The notes under the pieces were generated by a model. That model did not search any database, was not told the DNA's origin, and saw only the letters and a program-made list of their open reading frames with translations. From SKPS01 sp964469215 (GTDB lineage Bacteria; Bacteroidota; Bacteroidia; Bacteroidales; SKPS01): a stretch of 64,000 nucleotides of DNA. The stretch lies in NCBI GenBank assembly GCA_964469215.1, contig CAYXYB010000002.1, positions 1-64,000 of the forward strand. The letters are read 5' to 3'. Positions 61,331 through 64,000 of the stretch are shown here, piece after piece (within the stretch, counting starts at the first letter, position 1; every line of letters starts with the position of its first letter). A program made the translations under genes and the position numbers.

Positions 61331-62017
61331 ATGACAAAAATCGCATTCGGAGCACATAATCTGAATATCGGGGTGATGATTACCCTGATAAAGAGGTTTA
61401 CTGTTACAATATTTATTACAATCAACACATTTACTGCAATGTCACAGGGTAGTGAATCTCATTCATCCGACACCATCATCATGATCAGTGGCAAAGTTGT
61501 AGAAAGTCATACCGGCAACGGTTTGTTTAATGTTCACATCATCAACCTAAGCAGGAACAGGGCTACCCTTTCTGACCGTTTTGGCTATTTTGCACTTGAG
61601 GCTGCCCTATATGATACTGTTTATTTCTCTCATGTAGGATTTAAAAAGCGGCTTGTAAGGATCACCCCTTCGGAGCTTGACAGCGGAGCCATCATTACTG
61701 TGAATCTATACCAGGACACTGTAATGTTGAAGCGTTTCCGTGTACTTGCTGCCTCGAGGCAGGTTCAGTTCAGGCATGATTTCATCACAAAGCCATTCGT
61801 TCCTGACACTCTCAATCCGGCCTTTGAGGCTTTTATGAATGAGAATCATTTTTCGGCACCATCAGGTGGCATAGTCCTTCCCGGCCCTTTTACCCTTATT
61901 TACGAAAACTTCAATAAGTCGGCCAGGTTGCAGAGGCGAATTGAGCGTAACAGATCTTTATACTACGACAATCTGCCTGAAGAGGAGAAGCGGAAGGTTC
62001 TATTTTATGAAGAGTGA
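61331..62017 (+). CDS. Exported protein with carboxypeptidase-regulatory-like domain
   Basis: A 228-residue secreted protein. A hydrophobic segment (about 16-36) ends in TAMSQ, a signal peptide; an internal ATG at 61376 (MITLIKRF) gives a more normal signal and may be the real start. Residues 48-120 are a carboxypeptidase D regulatory-like beta-sandwich (ISGKVVESHTGNGLFNVHIINL, RFGYFAL, YFSHVGFKKRLV), the domain at the N-terminus of TonB-dependent receptors; here it is followed by a polar tail (120-228) and no receptor. Function unknown. Confidence 0.75.
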   Translation: MTKIAFGAHNLNIGVMITLIKRFTVTIFITINTFTAMSQGSESHSSDTIIMISGKVVESHTGNGLFNVHIINLSRNRATLSDRFGYFALEAALYDTVYFSHVGFKKRLVRITPSELDSGAIITVNLYQDTVMLKRFRVLAASRQVQFRHDFITKPFVPDTLNPAFEAFMNENHFSAPSGGIVLPGPFTLIYENFNKSARLQRRIERNRSLYYDNLPEEEKRKVLFYEE

Positions 62018-62029
62018 CGGTTTTTTATT

Positions 62030-63175
62030 TCACCTCACCCCTATTCCCCTTCTTATCGCCGAGCTTCCAAAGCGGTTACGTATTCTGTCCATTGCCTGGT
62101 AAAGGCTTATCATCTCCGGGGTGTCTTCGAAGAGGCTCAGTTGCTGGTTTCCTCCGACAAGCTGGCTGAATTTCACTCCAACAAGGCGTATAAGCATACG
62201 CCGCCGGTAGAGGCGGTCGAAGAGCTCGCGAACCACAGGCATCAGCACATGGTCGAAAGAGGTGTAAGGTATCTGCTTCTGCAGGGTGTGGGTGTCGAAA
62301 TTTGCATAACGTATTTTTACCGTCACACAACCAGTAAGTTTTTGCCTGTTACGCAACTTAAAGGTAAGCTTTTCGGTCATGGTAACCAGCGACCTGTTCA
62401 GAAGTAAAAGGTCTATGGTATCGTCTTCAAAGGTATGTTCAGCGCTCATCGACTTCTGTTCACTGTAAGGTTTCACGGGGGTGTGGTCTATGCCGTTGGC
62501 CCGTTTCCATATCACCTCTCCGTTTTTTCCCAGCACCTGCATCATCATCTCACGTGGTATCTCTCTTAATGTGCCAATGGTGATCACACCCATTGAGCGG
62601 AGCAATGTATGGTTTTTTTCTCCGATCATAGGCATCCTGCTTATCGGCAGAGGGCCGAGGAACTCCGGCACCAGCAGTGGAGGCACCTCCCTCTCACCAT
62701 TGGGCTTCGCTTCACAGGTGGCAATCTTCGATACAGTTTTGTTTACTGACAGCCCAAGTGAAATGGGCAGCCCTGTCTCGCGCATTATCCTCCTGCGAAG
62801 CTCCTGCGACCACTTCAGTGAGCCAAAAAACCTGTCCATGCCGGTTATGTCGATGTAGTGTTCATCCACAGAGGCCTTCTCATACAGCGGAGCTGCATCG
62901 GCAATTATATCGGTAACCGTGCGGGAATACCTGGAATAAAGGCCCATGTCGCCACGTATAAATATACCGTCTCCACATAACATCCTGGCCATCTTCATAG
63001 GCATGGCCGAATGAACACCAAACCGCCTCGCCTCATAGCTGCATCCGGCAACCACCCCCCGGTCAGACAAACCCCCGATGATCACCGGCACATCGTTGAG
63101 CCGGCTGTTTAACAGCCGTTCCACCGATACAAAGAAGGTGTCTAGGTCCATATGTAAGATGGTTCTTTCTGACAT
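62030..63175 (-). CDS. dinB: DNA polymerase IV (Y-family translesion polymerase)
   Basis: Error-prone polymerase that copies past damaged bases. The 381-residue chain has catalytic motifs MDLDTFFVSVE (Asp for metal) and SVDEHYIDITG (Asp-Glu), the YEARRFGVHSAMPM finger segment, the helix-hairpin-helix thumb (MPMIGEKNHTLLRSMGVITIG), a little-finger domain, and a beta-clamp binding motif QLSLF near residue 355. Full length for DinB. It is divergent from the LexA-like gene at 63396, with a 220-bp shared spacer. Confidence 0.95.
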   Translation of the reverse strand: MSERTILHMDLDTFFVSVERLLNSRLNDVPVIIGGLSDRGVVAGCSYEARRFGVHSAMPMKMARMLCGDGIFIRGDMGLYSRYSRTVTDIIADAAPLYEKASVDEHYIDITGMDRFFGSLKWSQELRRRIMRETGLPISLGLSVNKTVSKIATCEAKPNGEREVPPLLVPEFLGPLPISRMPMIGEKNHTLLRSMGVITIGTLREIPREMMMQVLGKNGEVIWKRANGIDHTPVKPYSEQKSMSAEHTFEDDTIDLLLLNRSLVTMTEKLTFKLRNRQKLTGCVTVKIRYANFDTHTLQKQIPYTSFDHVLMPVVRELFDRLYRRRMLIRLVGVKFSQLVGGNQQLSLFEDTPEMISLYQAMDRIRNRFGSSAIRRGIGVR

Positions 63176-63180
63176 AATTA

Positions 63181-63201
63181 TTAGTCGGCAGTCGGTAGTC
63201 G
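63181..63201. repeat. Heptamer tandem repeat (NNAGTCG), three units
   Basis: TTAGTCG, GCAGTCG, GTAGTCG in 7-nt register, 5 bp upstream of the dinB start codon. Confidence 0.7.
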
Positions 63202-63230
63202 ATTAGATAAACAAACAACAAAGGTTATTT

Positions 63231-63264
63231 TTTAATCATTTTTTTGTCGGTAATTTAATCATTT
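63231..63264. promoter_or_regulatory. Direct repeats TTTAATCATTT, 23 bp apart (putative operator)
   Basis: Two identical 11-bp copies at 63231-63241 and 63254-63264. They flank the -33 TTTG (63243-63246) of the promoter that reads toward the LexA-like gene and lie 56-89 bp upstream of dinB. Two helical turns apart, they suit binding of a dimer or two dimers on one DNA face. Confidence 0.5.
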
Positions 63265-63268
63265 GTAT

Positions 63269-63276
63269 TATCTTTG
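63269..63276 (+). promoter_or_regulatory. -7 box (TATCTTTG) of the LexA-like gene
   Basis: TATCTTTG with TTTG at 63243-63246, 22 bp apart. The predicted leader to the ATG at 63396 is about 115 nt. Confidence 0.55.
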
Positions 63277-63373
63277 TCAAGTGTTTTTTTAACCGAAAAT
63301 TGATTCCGTCGATTAAACTGTTTTATAACAATATTTTACACTATGGAAAACTACTTATATAGCTTCGAAAAGT

Positions 63374-63394
63374 CATTAACCATTAACAATTACC
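63374..63394. repeat. Heptamer repeat (CATTAAC), three units
   Basis: CATTAAC, CATTAAC, AATTACC in 7-nt register, ending one base before the ATG at 63396, where a ribosome-binding site would normally be. Confidence 0.7.
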
Positions 63395-63395
63395 C

Positions 63396-64000
63396 ATGTT
63401 TTTCACAAAGAACATCAAGTTCCTGCGAAAGCGCCGCGGACGCACTCAGGACGACGTGGCGTCAGCTTTGAACATGAAACGCCCTACCCTAAGCGGCTAC
63501 GAAAACAATGTGGCTCAGCCCAATATTGAAGCAATGCTTGCCTTTTCGGATTATTTCGGTATTGCCATCGACACCCTTGTCAGGATCAATCTCTCTTCAT
63601 TACAGGAGAGCCAGCTCTCGCAACTCGAACGTGGTTATGATGTGTTTATCACCGGCAGCAAGCTCCGGGTGCTCACATCCACAGTTACTCCCGGGAACGA
63701 AGACAACATAGAACTTGTAAACGGGAAGGCGAGTGCAGGTTACACACGCAGCTATGCAGATCCTGAGTACATAAAGGTGCTGCCCGCTTTTCAGCTGCCT
63801 TTTCTGCCCCGCGACAGGAAGTTCAGAACATTCCAGATAAGCGGTGATTCAATGATGCCTGTTCCTGATGGATCTTATGTTACCGGAGAGTATGTTCAGA
63901 ACTGGAACACCATCCGCGACAACATGCCATATATCGTGCTAACCCTTAACGACGGCATCATGTTCAAGATCGTCGAAAACCTCATTAAAACAGAAGGGAA
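63396..64000 (+). CDS. LexA-like transcriptional regulator (HTH plus S24 domain), C-terminus cut by window edge
   Basis: The frame is open from the ATG at 63396 to base 64000 (201 codons), by hand translation. Residues 4-60 are an XRE-type helix-turn-helix (IKFLRKRRGRTQDDVASALNMKR, LSGYENNVAQPN). The C-terminal half is a peptidase S24 domain: a KASAGYTRSY linker holding an Ala-Gly, the candidate self-cleavage site, then FQISGDSMMPVPDGS with the catalytic Ser (GDSM) and NDGIMFKIVEN with the likely Lys. Such proteins repress genes until DNA damage or another signal triggers self-cleavage. Being divergent from dinB, it is the obvious candidate regulator of translesion synthesis here. Confidence 0.88.
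   Translation, partial: MFFTKNIKFLRKRRGRTQDDVASALNMKRPTLSGYENNVAQPNIEAMLAFSDYFGIAIDTLVRINLSSLQESQLSQLERGYDVFITGSKLRVLTSTVTPGNEDNIELVNGKASAGYTRSYADPEYIKVLPAFQLPFLPRDRKFRTFQISGDSMMPVPDGSYVTGEYVQNWNTIRDNMPYIVLTLNDGIMFKIVENLIKTEG

Noticed and set aside
63343..63471. Small frame of 42 codons starting before and overlapping the LexA-like gene in another phase
   Set aside because: No ribosome site, low-complexity product, and most of it lies over the HTH coding region. A leader peptide role cannot be excluded but nothing supports it.

Overview
The window comes from a member of the Bacteroidota, most likely class Bacteroidia. Lineage signs are several cargo proteins with type IX secretion (T9SS) C-terminal sorting domains, a PorP/SprF gene beside a giant type B sorted adhesin, repeated promoter -7 boxes of the TAnnTTTG type, a DUF4295 gene next to ribosomal protein L33, and FtsY-RimO synteny. 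No transposase, phage gene, CRISPR array or tRNA gene was recognised.

Layout. 1-8862 (all minus): a type I restriction-modification island, read 8862 to 1: winged-helix/PD-(D/E)XK protein, HsdM, a DUF1016 (YhcG-like) nuclease, HsdS, a GxxExxY nuclease and HsdR (cut by the window edge). ATGA overlaps couple hsdM, the DUF1016 gene and hsdS. 9032-9403: a decayed glucosaminidase. 9434-17536: housekeeping genes (GreB-type factor, two glycosyltransferases, SRP RNA, Sua5/YciO protein, cupin, class III aminotransferase, L33, DUF4295, FtsY, RimO). 17487-20675 (minus): two sigma/anti-sigma-like pairs, one anti-sigma being fused through a membrane helix to a trypsin-like protease. 20821-30897: small lipoprotein, M28 peptidase, GcvT-ComB, HisS, a C39-like lipoprotein, membrane proteins, two zinc-protease-like proteins and a secreted nuclease.

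31102-49562: envelope and secretion genes: four T9SS type A cargo proteins, a TPR membrane protein, an OmpA-family protein, alpha/beta hydrolases, a SagB-type oxidoreductase, a TPR protein, a GH3 enzyme and orphan lipoproteins. It also holds an internally deleted ion-channel pseudogene (31860-32246). 49820-60170 (minus): a 1329-residue T9SS type B adhesin, PorP/SprF and a TPR-PD40-OmpA-like protein, followed by a VanX-type dipeptidase and a Prc-type S41 protease. 60284-64000: nitroreductase, a carboxypeptidase-regulatory-like protein, DNA polymerase IV and, divergent from it, a LexA-like (HTH plus S24) regulator running off the end.

Most notable: (i) the type I R-M operon with three additional PD-(D/E)XK proteins; (ii) the sigma/protease-anti-sigma/sigma/zinc-finger block; (iii) many spacers filled with strictly 7- or 8-nt-register repeats whose sequence differs from spacer to spacer; (iv) the divergent LexA-like/dinB pair with a 23-bp-spaced direct repeat between the genes. 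Everything was read by eye; no database search was run.
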